Source: Debaryomyces hansenii CBS767 (lineage: Eukaryota; Ascomycota; Pichiomycetes; Serinales; Debaryomycetaceae). From it: a stretch of DNA of 64,000 nt. Where the stretch lies: assembly GCF_000006445.2 (NCBI RefSeq), contig NC_006048.2, positions 186,001 through 250,000 of the forward strand, read 5' to 3'. How positions within the stretch are numbered: position 1 is the first letter of the stretch; each line of letters starts with the position of its first letter. A program made the position numbers and the translations under genes. The notes beneath the pieces were generated by a model. It did no database searches, was not told the origin of the DNA, and saw nothing but the letters and a program-made list of their open reading frames with translations. Shown here piece by piece: positions 50,350 through 61,637 of the stretch.

Positions 50350-53300
50350 ATGGCAGAAATCGAATTGGCCTTGATAAATAAGGTTGAGCTTCGTATAGCA
50401 TTGGCAGAAGATGACAAGAAATTCGAAGAAACATTGAATTTATATCTAGCTCCGTTACTCTTAAAATTGAGTAGTCCTTATACTGAAGTAAGACAAGCTA
50501 TATTGAAGATAATTCAGTATTTAATTCCTCGAATTTCTGCAGCAAGAGCAATCAAATTGCCAGTTAATGCATTATTAGATCAGGTTAAAAATCCCAAACT
50601 TCCAGCTGGAGAAGGTCCTCCGCTAGTAAGATTGTACTCGTTGCTACTTATATCAAGATCTATTGAGCGGTTGTCACCGGAGGAAAAGATGAATTTGGTA
50701 CCGAAAGTCATTGAGCATATAAGTACATACCCTACAAGTGTATCTTCAAGATTATTTAATGTATTTTGCAAGCTTTTAGAGTCTTGGAAAGTTCCAGAAA
50801 GAGATTCAAACGAATTTAATGATATGAATAGGTTTCTACAGTTTGATAAATACCCTCAAGATGAACAGTTTCTCGCCAAGGCGATAGGAAAATTTTTATT
50901 ATTGCAACCCAACTCAACTGCTAACCCACTTCAATCTCCTGGTTTAAGCATAAAAGATACCTCCTTTTTTACACAAGATGCTGGTGTCTCCTACAAATCA
51001 TCGCAGGAAATATACCTCATCAAGATACGTCTATTAGAATTTCTTAAATCTGGTTTTCAACCGAAAAATATAGCTATTCCCTTATTGATTGCATCTTGTG
51101 ATTCGTCATCTTCAATAAGTGATCCGTCAGAAATTCTATTTAGAAAACTCGATTTAAATCTTGAAGATTCTTCAATTATTGATTCATTGATAGAATTATT
51201 TCTTGGCTCAACTGAAACTTTTATTCCGCCTGCTAGGCCCGTGTTGCAAGAAAAGATTCTATCCATATTAGTAAAAAGCAAGTTAGCAGCTCAGCACTCG
51301 GATATATCAAAACTTTCCAGCGTTGCATTGGCATCTGATTATTCCAAATTAAAAAGAACAGCCGTTCATTTTATAAAATGGGTAAGTAAAAATAATGGAG
51401 AAAACCATAGCCTTCAGGCAGTTAAAGAATTCAATATTGATATGGCGTCTCAACTCAGAAGTAACTTAATGGGCGAAGGTTGGCCACGAATAGATATGGC
51501 GGGTGTCAGAAACTATTCTTCAGCTATTTCTCAACGTCTGTTACAATACGAAGCATTAGGCAATATTTTGAAGTCTAATCCTGAGTTAATAGTTCAAGAT
51601 TTTACGTACTTTGAATTTTTATTTCAATCCCTTGAAGGAGAGGAGTCTGATTTGAGATCGGCTATTCAAGATGCGCTCTCTGGGTTAACAACTCATTTAC
51701 CAAATATATCTTTGACTTCCAAAAATAAGCTCAAAAATTTGGCCAAGCGATATCTAAGCTTTGACAAAAGTGAATCAAAAGAAAACTTACAATCGTGTCG
51801 CTACATTGCAATCAAATATATAAATTGTGCTTTTCCGTTTAGTGATTCAGAAGCCAGAGTTATATGTATTCTTGGAACTTCGAAGGATAATAGACCAGAT
51901 ACTATTGAAGAAGCACAGAAAGGACTTCACCCACATTGGTTCAATATTTTGCAATCTTCTAATACTCTTGAATTCAAGGCCACTGCTGATTTACTAGGCA
52001 GTAACTCTAAGGTGGAATTTCCATCGTTTTCTGATATAGTGTTCACATTGAAGAACGAATTGAATACCATGAAAGATCAAGAGAATGCGAGATTATTGGG
52101 TTGCATGGGATGCAGTATTCAATTTATTCTCCATACTTTGGTTATGCAGTCAATTGCTGGTAAGTCAACAGTCGTTGTTCCAGACGAAGAATGGTTAACA
52201 AGAATTGAGAAAGCTATTGAAGTTGATAGGACCGTTATAAATTGTTTGATAAAAGAAATTAGCTTGGTTTCCCAAGAAGACGCTATAATGGATGAGACTT
52301 CTAAGTCTCACGAAAGCTCTTTCAGTGTATTCCTATCAATCATATTTGATTGTTTTGTGGGTCAATATAGAAATAATAATAAGATATTATCCAACATTAC
52401 TTATGGTACCACATTTACAAAATTAATCTCGTTATCTCCTCCAAAAGTTATTGAAAAATTATCCTCATTTTTGAATGATTTATTACTGATATGTAACGAT
52501 AAATCTTTAAATGAATCTTCATCCACACAGATTGCTAAATCGATCGGTATTATTGCAAGTCATCCTATTAATGATAATTCAGTGGTCAATGAATTACTTA
52601 AAAAACTAGTAATAGAAGAGTTGCAAGGTCTGTTATCAAAGAGCAAATTGCTTTCGGCTGGTTATTTGTTTTCTAGACTAGCTCTCCGTAAAAGAATTAA
52701 TTTTATTGACTCTGAATTACCATCTATATTTTGTGAAAAGCTTGTTGGTGCTCTTAAAAATCTCAACACGTATAATGTTGCATTGGATTGTATTTCGCAA
52801 TTAGCCATGTTTGGTGTTTTGGGCCCAGAGCTTGAAGTAGACATTAGAATAAAAGCTTGTGTCAGTAAATTGATTGAAGAAATTAAAATAAGAGTCAAAA
52901 AGTGTGACGAAAAGTCTGTTTTAACGTTATCTTATCTTGCCATGGCTTGTAATGATACGACGAACACAGAACAGCTCGACCAGTATGAGAAATTAGTATA
53001 TGATACGCATGTTTCCAAACAAATTGAATATGTATTTACAAGTGGAGAAGCTTTCACTATTCTAGCAGCTGGTTGGGATTCTAAAGTACTTGAAAGACAA
53101 ATGGATATTCAAGATGAGGCTATCGAATATATTCCCAAAAACACTTCAAGGCTTCCCTTTATTTTAAAAATGACATTACAATCTTGTAAAAATACGAAAC
53201 CCTCTTTGCGAAAAGCAGGATGTATCTGGTTGTTATCGTTGGTTCAATATTGCGGTCATCTCAGTGATGTTAAAGACCGTGCAACTGAAATTCATCTTAT

Positions 53301-55857
53301 GTTTATGAGATTTTTAGCTGACAGAGATGAGCTAGTTCAAGAATCAGCATCCCGTGGTTTAAGTATTGTTTACGAAATGGGAGATTACGATTTAAAAGAC
53401 ACCTTAGTTCGCGGCTTGTTAAAATCTTTCACTGATTCCAACTCATCTGCATTAGCTTCAGGGTCAGTTGGTCATGAGACTGAATTATTTGAACCTGAAT
53501 TATTGAAGACAAACGACGGTTCAGTATCAACATATAAGGACGTTTTGAATTTAGCCTCTGATGTTGGTGATCCTAGTTTAGTTTATAAATTTATGTCCTT
53601 AGCAAAGTCATCTGCTTTATGGTCTTCAAGGAAAGGTATGGCATTTGGCTTAGGATCAATTTTATCTAAATCCAGCCTTGACGAATTGATATCCTCTAAC
53701 AAAAGCCTTGCGAATAAGTTAATACCTAAACTATACAGATATCGATATGACCCAAACTCTTCAGTTTCTAAATCAATGAATGACATATGGAATGCTTTGA
53801 TTAAGGATTCGTCGAAAACAGTTAATGATAATTTCGACTTGATTCTAAATGAATTGTTGAAAGAAATGGGCAACAAAGAATGGCGTGTTCGACAAGCAAG
53901 CACTGCAGCCCTCAATGACTTATTACAAACAGTATCCTTGGAAGCATATGAAGAAAGACTAGAGCAAATATGGAGTATGAGTTTTAGGGCGATGGATGAT
54001 ATAAAGGAAAGCGTCCGTAAGGAAGGGTCTGGTTTGACGAGATCATTAGCAACAACTTTGACAAGAACAGCCGACGTTAAATCAGGCGCATCTACTAACA
54101 AAGCAAAGAAAGTCTTATCTAATTTAATACCATTTTTGTTAGGTTCTAAAGGGTTACTCTCAGACGCGGAAGATATTAAGAAGTTTGCATTGGAAACGAT
54201 ATTAAAGTTATGTAATGTAGGAGGATCAGCAATCAAATCGTTCATACCGGATTTACTTGACAATTTTATTGGCCTCATGTCATCGTTAGAGCCTGAAGCA
54301 GTTAATTATCTCGTGTTGAATGCAGATAAGTATAATATGAAGAGCAATGATATTGATGCACAAAGATTACAGAGTCTTGGGCATTCACCAATGATGGATG
54401 CAATTGAAAAATTGTTAGACTCACTAGATGATTCGTTAATGCCAAAAACAGTACGAATCTTGCAGCAATCGATTAAAAAGTCAATAGGTTTACCATCGAA
54501 AGTATGTGGTAGTAGGGTATTAGTAAGTTTAGTTATAAAGCATCTTGAACTTATTAAACCTTACGGTGACCAATTATTAAAGATATGCATTAATCAACTT
54601 AATGACAAAAACGATACTATTGCGTCATCATATGCTACAGCTGCAGGGTATTTGTGCCGAATTTCATCGATTGATAAAATTGTTGAATATTCTAAAGTTT
54701 TACTGAAACTTTACTTTGAGGGAGACGATGATAGAAGTAGGGAAATCGCGGGTATTGGTAGTGAAAGTATGTCAAAATATTCAGGTGATAAGTTTGAATT
54801 AGCTTTATCAGCATTCTTGCCTTTATCATTTATTGGAAAGCATGACAATGTCAAATCGGTCAAACAGCCATTTGAAAGAGAGTGGATCGAAAATACATCT
54901 GGAAATAACTCTATTAAATTGTACATGAAAGAAATTTGTGACATTTGTGAAACCTATTTAAATTCTAATCAATATGGAATAAGAAAAACTATTGGCAAAG
55001 CCATAGTAGCATTATGTAATTCTATTGAAGAAACTTCGGCTTTTCCCCAACATGTCATGAATGAATTATTCAAAATTTTGATTGAAGCATGCAAGGGAAA
55101 ATCTTGGTCTGGGAAAGAATTAATCTTAGAATCCCTCATATCAATTTCCATAAAATCCAGAATGTTAATTAATAATGACAATGACTTATTCAACAAAGTA
55201 AATAAAGTCGTTTTGACAGAAGCTAAGAGAAGAAATAAAGAATATCAAAAGCACTCAGTTAAGCTAATGGGCAAATACTTGAAAGAATTTCCCTCTAATG
55301 AATTAATAGAATCATATGTGGATTTAATGACTGGCTTGCTATCTGATGATTATTATGAAGATTCAGACGACGAAATGGAACAAGTTAAGTCTAGTATATC
55401 AATGGTTAAATTAGAAGAAGAAAGGTTATTATTCATCAAAAACCTATTTGAAACAATTTCCATGCCAATTAATGATGATTTATGCAATCTAATGTTGAAA
55501 AGTTCAATCAACTTATTCAAATCAAAAATAGATATTACCTGGAGATCAAAAGTTCAAATAAATCAGAATTTTTTAGGTTTTGTTAAAGAATTAATTATAA
55601 ATGACGAAGTCATTAACACTGAAGAAATGGAACTCTTATTCAGTATTTGGAAATTACTAGAAGATGAATGCTTGCAATCAAGTACTATTGAAAATGTAAA
55701 AATTCAATTCATAAGGTTTAGCAAGATGCTCATTGTCTACCTAGAAAGAGTAAACGAAGTTAAGAAGGCTGAAATTGTAACGAGTTCATTAACTGAATTT
55801 CAGAATGTTGAAACTTCGGCAATTATTCAAAGTGAATTACTCAAGACTTATGATTAG
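50350..55857 (+). CDS. ECM29: Proteasome adaptor and scaffold Ecm29
   Basis: Large HEAT-repeat protein that binds the 26S proteasome, stabilises or remodels it, and inhibits faulty assemblies. At 1835 residues it matches the family (1868 in S. cerevisiae). The N-terminus has the typical ELALINKVELRIALAEDDKKF and the middle has LRKAGCIWLLSLVQYCG. The segment SSRKGMAFGLGSIL precedes repeats such as KEWRVRQASTAALNDLL. The C-terminal third consists of further HEAT repeats. It lies upstream of polyubiquitin, a functional neighbour by chance or order. A long antisense frame at 53583-54278 is a shadow. Confidence 0.95.
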   Translation: MAEIELALINKVELRIALAEDDKKFEETLNLYLAPLLLKLSSPYTEVRQAILKIIQYLIPRISAARAIKLPVNALLDQVKNPKLPAGEGPPLVRLYSLLLISRSIERLSPEEKMNLVPKVIEHISTYPTSVSSRLFNVFCKLLESWKVPERDSNEFNDMNRFLQFDKYPQDEQFLAKAIGKFLLLQPNSTANPLQSPGLSIKDTSFFTQDAGVSYKSSQEIYLIKIRLLEFLKSGFQPKNIAIPLLIASCDSSSSISDPSEILFRKLDLNLEDSSIIDSLIELFLGSTETFIPPARPVLQEKILSILVKSKLAAQHSDISKLSSVALASDYSKLKRTAVHFIKWVSKNNGENHSLQAVKEFNIDMASQLRSNLMGEGWPRIDMAGVRNYSSAISQRLLQYEALGNILKSNPELIVQDFTYFEFLFQSLEGEESDLRSAIQDALSGLTTHLPNISLTSKNKLKNLAKRYLSFDKSESKENLQSCRYIAIKYINCAFPFSDSEARVICILGTSKDNRPDTIEEAQKGLHPHWFNILQSSNTLEFKATADLLGSNSKVEFPSFSDIVFTLKNELNTMKDQENARLLGCMGCSIQFILHTLVMQSIAGKSTVVVPDEEWLTRIEKAIEVDRTVINCLIKEISLVSQEDAIMDETSKSHESSFSVFLSIIFDCFVGQYRNNNKILSNITYGTTFTKLISLSPPKVIEKLSSFLNDLLLICNDKSLNESSSTQIAKSIGIIASHPINDNSVVNELLKKLVIEELQGLLSKSKLLSAGYLFSRLALRKRINFIDSELPSIFCEKLVGALKNLNTYNVALDCISQLAMFGVLGPELEVDIRIKACVSKLIEEIKIRVKKCDEKSVLTLSYLAMACNDTTNTEQLDQYEKLVYDTHVSKQIEYVFTSGEAFTILAAGWDSKVLERQMDIQDEAIEYIPKNTSRLPFILKMTLQSCKNTKPSLRKAGCIWLLSLVQYCGHLSDVKDRATEIHLMFMRFLADRDELVQESASRGLSIVYEMGDYDLKDTLVRGLLKSFTDSNSSALASGSVGHETELFEPELLKTNDGSVSTYKDVLNLASDVGDPSLVYKFMSLAKSSALWSSRKGMAFGLGSILSKSSLDELISSNKSLANKLIPKLYRYRYDPNSSVSKSMNDIWNALIKDSSKTVNDNFDLILNELLKEMGNKEWRVRQASTAALNDLLQTVSLEAYEERLEQIWSMSFRAMDDIKESVRKEGSGLTRSLATTLTRTADVKSGASTNKAKKVLSNLIPFLLGSKGLLSDAEDIKKFALETILKLCNVGGSAIKSFIPDLLDNFIGLMSSLEPEAVNYLVLNADKYNMKSNDIDAQRLQSLGHSPMMDAIEKLLDSLDDSLMPKTVRILQQSIKKSIGLPSKVCGSRVLVSLVIKHLELIKPYGDQLLKICINQLNDKNDTIASSYATAAGYLCRISSIDKIVEYSKVLLKLYFEGDDDRSREIAGIGSESMSKYSGDKFELALSAFLPLSFIGKHDNVKSVKQPFEREWIENTSGNNSIKLYMKEICDICETYLNSNQYGIRKTIGKAIVALCNSIEETSAFPQHVMNELFKILIEACKGKSWSGKELILESLISISIKSRMLINNDNDLFNKVNKVVLTEAKRRNKEYQKHSVKLMGKYLKEFPSNELIESYVDLMTGLLSDDYYEDSDDEMEQVKSSISMVKLEEERLLFIKNLFETISMPINDDLCNLMLKSSINLFKSKIDITWRSKVQINQNFLGFVKELIINDEVINTEEMELLFSIWKLLEDECLQSSTIENVKIQFIRFSKMLIVYLERVNEVKKAEIVTSSLTEFQNVETSAIIQSELLKTYD

Positions 55858-56268
55858 AATCTTAGTATACTAGTTCTCTTCGGTCTCATTCCACTATTTT
55901 CATGCGGTAAAACGTCGTCGGTCTATGGTTACCCAAATAGTTCTAGTTAATTATTATATTCTAAAACAGAATAATTTTCTTGGAGACGGCTATTGTCTCT
56001 TGATCACAACTGACAATAAAGATACATTATACTTATACAAATAAAAATTTTCAATATACACTAATATATAATTTGACTAGTTCTAATTAAATTTATATTT
56101 TTAAGGTGCTTGTGTTAAAGTCTTCATTGAAAGTCGACTTCATGGCCCTGCAAGCATAAACTAGAGCTCTTAGTACATGCTAAATTAAGGTTCCCACATT
56201 TGTGGCGAAGAGGACTTACAGAAAAAGAATCTTATACAGTAATAAGAAAATTTTATTAACTATATAAC
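55858..56268. other. Intergenic between convergent ECM29 and UBI4
   Basis: 411 AT-rich bases with the 3' ends of both genes. No gene is seen. Confidence 0.45.
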
Positions 56269-57663
<1,395 letters not shown>

Positions 57664-57726
57664 TTAACTTATTAATTAAAAGTATAAAGAATAGATTAAT
57701 AACATTCGAACTGAGTGGCAATATAA

Positions 57727-57731
57727 CCCCT
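57727..57731. promoter_or_regulatory. CCCCT stress element near UBI4
   Basis: CCCCT followed at once by TTATATAT, 85 bases upstream of the UBI4 start. A stress-response element next to a TATA box fits a stress-induced gene. Confidence 0.45.
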
Positions 57732-57766
57732 TTATATATTGTGTGAATAGATAGACAATCAATAGT

Positions 57767-57772
57767 CACGTG
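57767..57772. promoter_or_regulatory. CACGTG E-box upstream of UBI4
   Basis: Perfect CACGTG about 125 bases before the UBI4 start. A bHLH or Cbf1-type factor is possible. Confidence 0.35.
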
Positions 57773-58256
57773 TGTATCATTTAACGACAGAAAAAAAGAA
57801 ATTCACAATATCGCCTAACTTGGAACACTTCCGCATTGCTCTAAAATAGAAGGCAATAGAAACGTCGCATCATGCACCTGATAACAGCCTAAGCAAGATT
57901 CAAGGTTTTCCAAACTTAAAAGCTTGAGTAAATTGATGAGGATTATGTAGAGAAAAAAAGTAGAAGTAAATGTAATTGTAATTGTAAACGGAAGAAGATA
58001 GATAGTGGGCATTTGAAGGAACAGATTCTATATTCGATAAACGAGAATTGCATTAATGAATCTCGGACGTTTCAATAACATGCCATGTTGCTCCTCGTAG
58101 GAGAATAAGTCATCGAACACAATTGGTGGGGCTGACACGGCTAGCGAAAGAATAGTCAGCAAAAGTATAGCAGGGAGTTCTTGAAGGGATGGTTTCTGCT
58201 TGTTTTATGTAGTCGACGCAATTTACGACCGAGATAATAGAGGCTTGCAGCGAGAA

Positions 58257-58263
58257 TGACTCA
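58257..58263. promoter_or_regulatory. Gcn4/AP-1-type site TGACTCA
   Basis: First of two perfect sites 50 bases apart. Both lie about 620-670 bases upstream of UBI4 and 150-200 bases past the end of the flavin monooxygenase pseudogene. Confidence 0.4.
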
Positions 58264-58306
58264 AATGCGATATTCTGAGCTTTTTTTTTTTTTGGCTTTA
58301 ATTCCG

Positions 58307-58313
58307 TGAGTCA
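58307..58313. promoter_or_regulatory. Gcn4/AP-1-type site TGAGTCA
   Basis: Second site, the inverse orientation of TGACTCA at 58257-58263. Paired sites suggest a bZIP-controlled upstream region, though they are far from UBI4. Confidence 0.4.
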
Positions 58314-58459
58314 GCAGGGTCGACCTAATCTATAGAAGAATGAAAGTTATCTAAATTACAACTGAATTGCGAGCGAATTATTGAAATTTAAAAAGAATTA
58401 TTCTTTGTACATATTTCTATTTAAAAGAATGAAGATTTACTTCAAAAGTCGAGGTTATT

Positions 58460-60426
58460 TCAAGAATTAGATTTGTCAAATCCTCTTTCTTGTGCAATAA
58501 TTTTCAATGCTAGTCTCTTTGAAAAATATCTAGACACAGCTAGATTACCACCCATATACCAAAATTTTGGATGGCCCGAGTCTCTCCACATTGTGTTTAT
58601 TTCACCTTCATCATCGAGACCCCAAACAGGGTTAACCTTATCAGCCACCTTATCACCAAAAATCCGTCTAACAGTATCTCTTATATTAGAGTATCCGGTT
58701 GCTAATACAACAATAGCCAAGTTATCAATCTTCGTGCCGTCAGAAAAAACAAGACCATTTTCAGTGAAACGTTCGATATTTTTACCTTGTTGTACTTTAA
58801 TTTTGTCATCGGCAATTAATTTAGAACAGCCCACATCAATGTAGTAACCTCCGCCCCTTCTATATTATTTTCCAAATAAACCAGTTCCTCCATACCCACT
58901 ATCAGCTTTAAAACCAGATTTTTTAAGTGACTCATGTAAGTCCTTTTCAAGAATCATAGTTTGCCTATACTGTTGCTGCATAACTAAGTTTAATAATTTC
59001 AAGGGCATGGACTGCAAGATTAAATCGGCCGTTTCAGTTTTTGGTCCGCCTTCCTCGTACAAGCCTTTAGTACTCACTTTCAAGCCAATTTCTGAATTGA
59101 TAACACAAGTTGTTGATCTTTGGACTAAGATAGGCTTTGCCCCATGTTCATAGAAATCTTGAGCAATATCATGGCCAGAATTACAGCAGCCCACTACTAC
59201 AGCGTTTTCACCTTGAAAGGATTTACCAGTAGAATGTTGCGATGAATGAACAATTGTTCCTTTGAATTTGTCCTGATCTTTAAATGTGGGAATATTAGGC
59301 TCTCCCGAATGACCTGTTGCCATTACTATGTGCTTGGTTTTAATATTCGTCAATTTACCCGTATCATTGTCTATGATATTGACAGACCAGACACCAGTAA
59401 CTGGGTCAAAATCAGCTCCAGATACTGTTTTATTAACCCAATAACTTAACTCCATAGATTTTGAATAAGCTTCAAACCAATCACCCAATTTATCTTTAGG
59501 CGTGAATACTGGCCAAACATCAGGAAATTTGATATAGGCTAAATGATCATACCAAACAGGATCGTGTAATACTAAAAACTTGTAACGATTTCTCCAATTA
59601 TCTCCAATTTTACTATTTTTCTCAATAATTAAGCAATCTATACTCATTGTTTTCAACCTAGCAGCTACATTCAAACCACCTTGACCCCCTCCTACAATCA
59701 AAACTGTAGGGGTCTTTTCACTACCCCATTCAAAATCCTTCTCACGTTTTTCTAACCATGAAATTTTTCCTTGGTTTTGACCATGGTTTGCACCCTGAGG
59801 TCTACTTCTTCCCAAGGTTTCTTCATTACCTTTGATATTTTCTAAAGCAGTGTATAAAGTGAATGCCTTTAAACCACCGGGTGCATCCTTCTCATCAACT
59901 GAGATCAACCTAATAAGTCCGTTTCCGTAACCAAATTCGTTCTCAAACTTCACAATAATCTGGACCCACTGAATGGGAATAGAATTGGTGTCGTCGACTT
60001 TATGTATGGTCTGAAGCCCAACAACCTTGTCGAACCTATGATCAGCAGTAGTATCAATTTCAAAATTCTTTAATTTAAAAGAAGGAAAAGAATTTTCGGC
60101 CACATCCTTGATATTATCTAGATCATGGAACTGACGATATTCCCATGATAAAGCTAGATGATCCTTCCATGACGCATGCGAAGCAATAACAGAGTTCAAT
60201 TTATCTAGGTTTTTTTAGAAGGGTCATTCTGGATCTCTTTCACAATTGTATTGAATGCATTAATCCATTTTGAGGCCAACTCATACAAATTTTTATTTTC
60301 AAGCCCATTATGATTCGGTTTTAAAGTGCCATAAATTTTGGAAGCCGGGATATCCAGATCAACGGGCTCGTAAGTCAATGGAGGATTAACCTCATCGGCC
60401 ATATCAATTGTTGCAGCAGTTGCCAT
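58460..60426 (-). pseudogene. Flavin-containing monooxygenase pseudogene (YUCCA-like)
   Basis: One ancestral gene of about 650 codons now broken in two places. The N-terminal piece (60426-60205) ends at a run of seven A residues on the coding strand (60211-60217); adding one base would join it in frame to the main piece (to 58865). That piece ends at an in-frame TAA (58867-58865), after which the same frame continues as YRRGGGYYIDVGCSK to 58460. The FAD motif VGGGQGGLNVAARL and the NADPH motif VVGCCNSGHDIAQD are intact. The family oxidises small nucleophilic substrates. Two separate lesions make a simple sequencing error unlikely, but the homopolymer one should be checked. Confidence 0.85.
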
Positions 60427-61126
60427 TTTCTTCAGAGTCTCTTTTTATAATGCAATAAAACTAATAAAATCAAATATAAGTAGATAATAGCTGTAGCGTA
60501 AAAGTAAAGAAACTTTTAGATAGTATTACTTGTATATTGGAATGAATAATAATCTGTATCTCGCGATCCAGGTGTTTTAAATATCGTAGCAATTTGTGGG
60601 GTCGCACATAATATAACTAAAGTTTAATTAATCTCCGAATACTCCCCGGGTATACTCGTCGGCGATTAAATTCAAGCACACAGTAATTTTCAGATAATCC
60701 TTCAATCGGGTCGTCAGTCAGATACTCAAGATATGGTGAGGGGTGAAAATAGTGGGTAGCTAAACGAACAATCGAAGGAAAATCCGAACGCGCAAGAAGC
60801 ATTGTCTCAAAAGTGGGAGAGAATAAGTAAGTATCCTATGTAGCACGTTAAAATAGGGGAATAAGCACATTGTTTATCGTTCATTGAAGGAGTTTGCAAC
60901 GTAGCTATATCAAAAAGCTGGAATAAAAAAAGTTTCAACTCCCGGTGACCCCTAGCAAAGTTATGCTCTAACAAGTAAATTTGAATAAATGAATAGCTTA
61001 TTCATAACATTAGACTGCTTTATTGAATACTATACAAATTAAATAAAACTATCAATATGATTACTGTCGGATTAGTATGATTAGCTGTATCTCTAATCGT
61101 AGATGAATGCAAAATCTGTGCGAAGC
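60427..61126. other. Interval between the two pseudogenes
   Basis: About 700 bases with no supported gene. A 61-codon minus-strand frame (60617-60802) has no recognisable content. The region may be decaying former coding or promoter sequence. Confidence 0.4.
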
Positions 61127-61303
61127 TTAGCAGACAGGGTTAGTGAGCCCAACAGCCCAATTATAGGTACCCAAAACTAAGATTGTCACAACATAGCTGC
61201 TTGCAATCGAATAAAAACCGTATCTATACGAATGCAGGGTATTCAAACCGAATAATTCAACAACAAAAGTACTAACAGTTGTTAGTGCTCCACAAAAGCC
61301 ATA
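61127..61303 (-). pseudogene. Relic of FEX fluoride exporter, C-terminal end
   Basis: Fifty-eight codons on the minus strand read as the end of a FEX/CrcB-type fluoride channel. They start YGFCGALTTVSTFVVEL, the conserved GFCG-L-T/S-T-STF motif of the second FEX domain, and end LGTYNWAVGLTNPVC with a stop. S. cerevisiae Fex1 ends GFCGTLSTISTF ... LGSYAWTRGLTNPIC, a close match. A TAA at 61304-61306 sits just before the motif in the same frame. The upstream 44 codons (to 61435) are open but only weakly FEX-like. The remaining 300 or so residues of a normal exporter are absent, so this is a truncated, dead remnant. Confidence 0.82.
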
Positions 61304-61637
61304 TTATGACCACCTAGAGCGTAGCTTCTGTAATATGTCATCTCCTATGTTACAAAATGTCAGTGACATTGAGTCCAACACGACGAAAATCTTTCTGGTT
61401 AATACACGATGATTACTTTTTCCGTCCAATCCAAATTAATCGGAAAGTGATCGTAAGACGTAAAGCAAATCAAATACATATACTTTGTATACATTTTGTA
61501 TATATTATATATCCTATTAGACACACATATATACAACGATATATGTACTTTCATTTGTCCATTTTCCTGTCTTAATTATATGCATAATGTATTAAAAATA
61601 ATAACAATTGTCACACTCGATATATTATTTAATTAAT
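61304..61637. other. OCA5 promoter region with possible FEX upstream remnant
   Basis: The minus-strand stretch to 61435 keeps the FEX frame open upstream of its stop codon but shows only faint similarity (DDILQK before the motif). The rest is AT-rich promoter of OCA5. No other gene is seen. Confidence 0.4.

Noticed and set aside
53583..54278. A 231-codon antisense frame inside ECM29
   Set aside because: It is fully contained in a conserved gene and has no start context or family resemblance, so it is a reading-frame shadow.
60617..60802. A 61-codon minus-strand frame starting MLLARSDF
   Set aside because: There is no recognisable motif, and the frame lies in a decaying interval between two pseudogenes.
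61127..61303. A frameshift inside the FEX relic
   Set aside because: On recounting, the T run near 61213-61217 has five bases and the frame is continuous; only the stop at 61304-61306 and the missing N-terminus break the gene.
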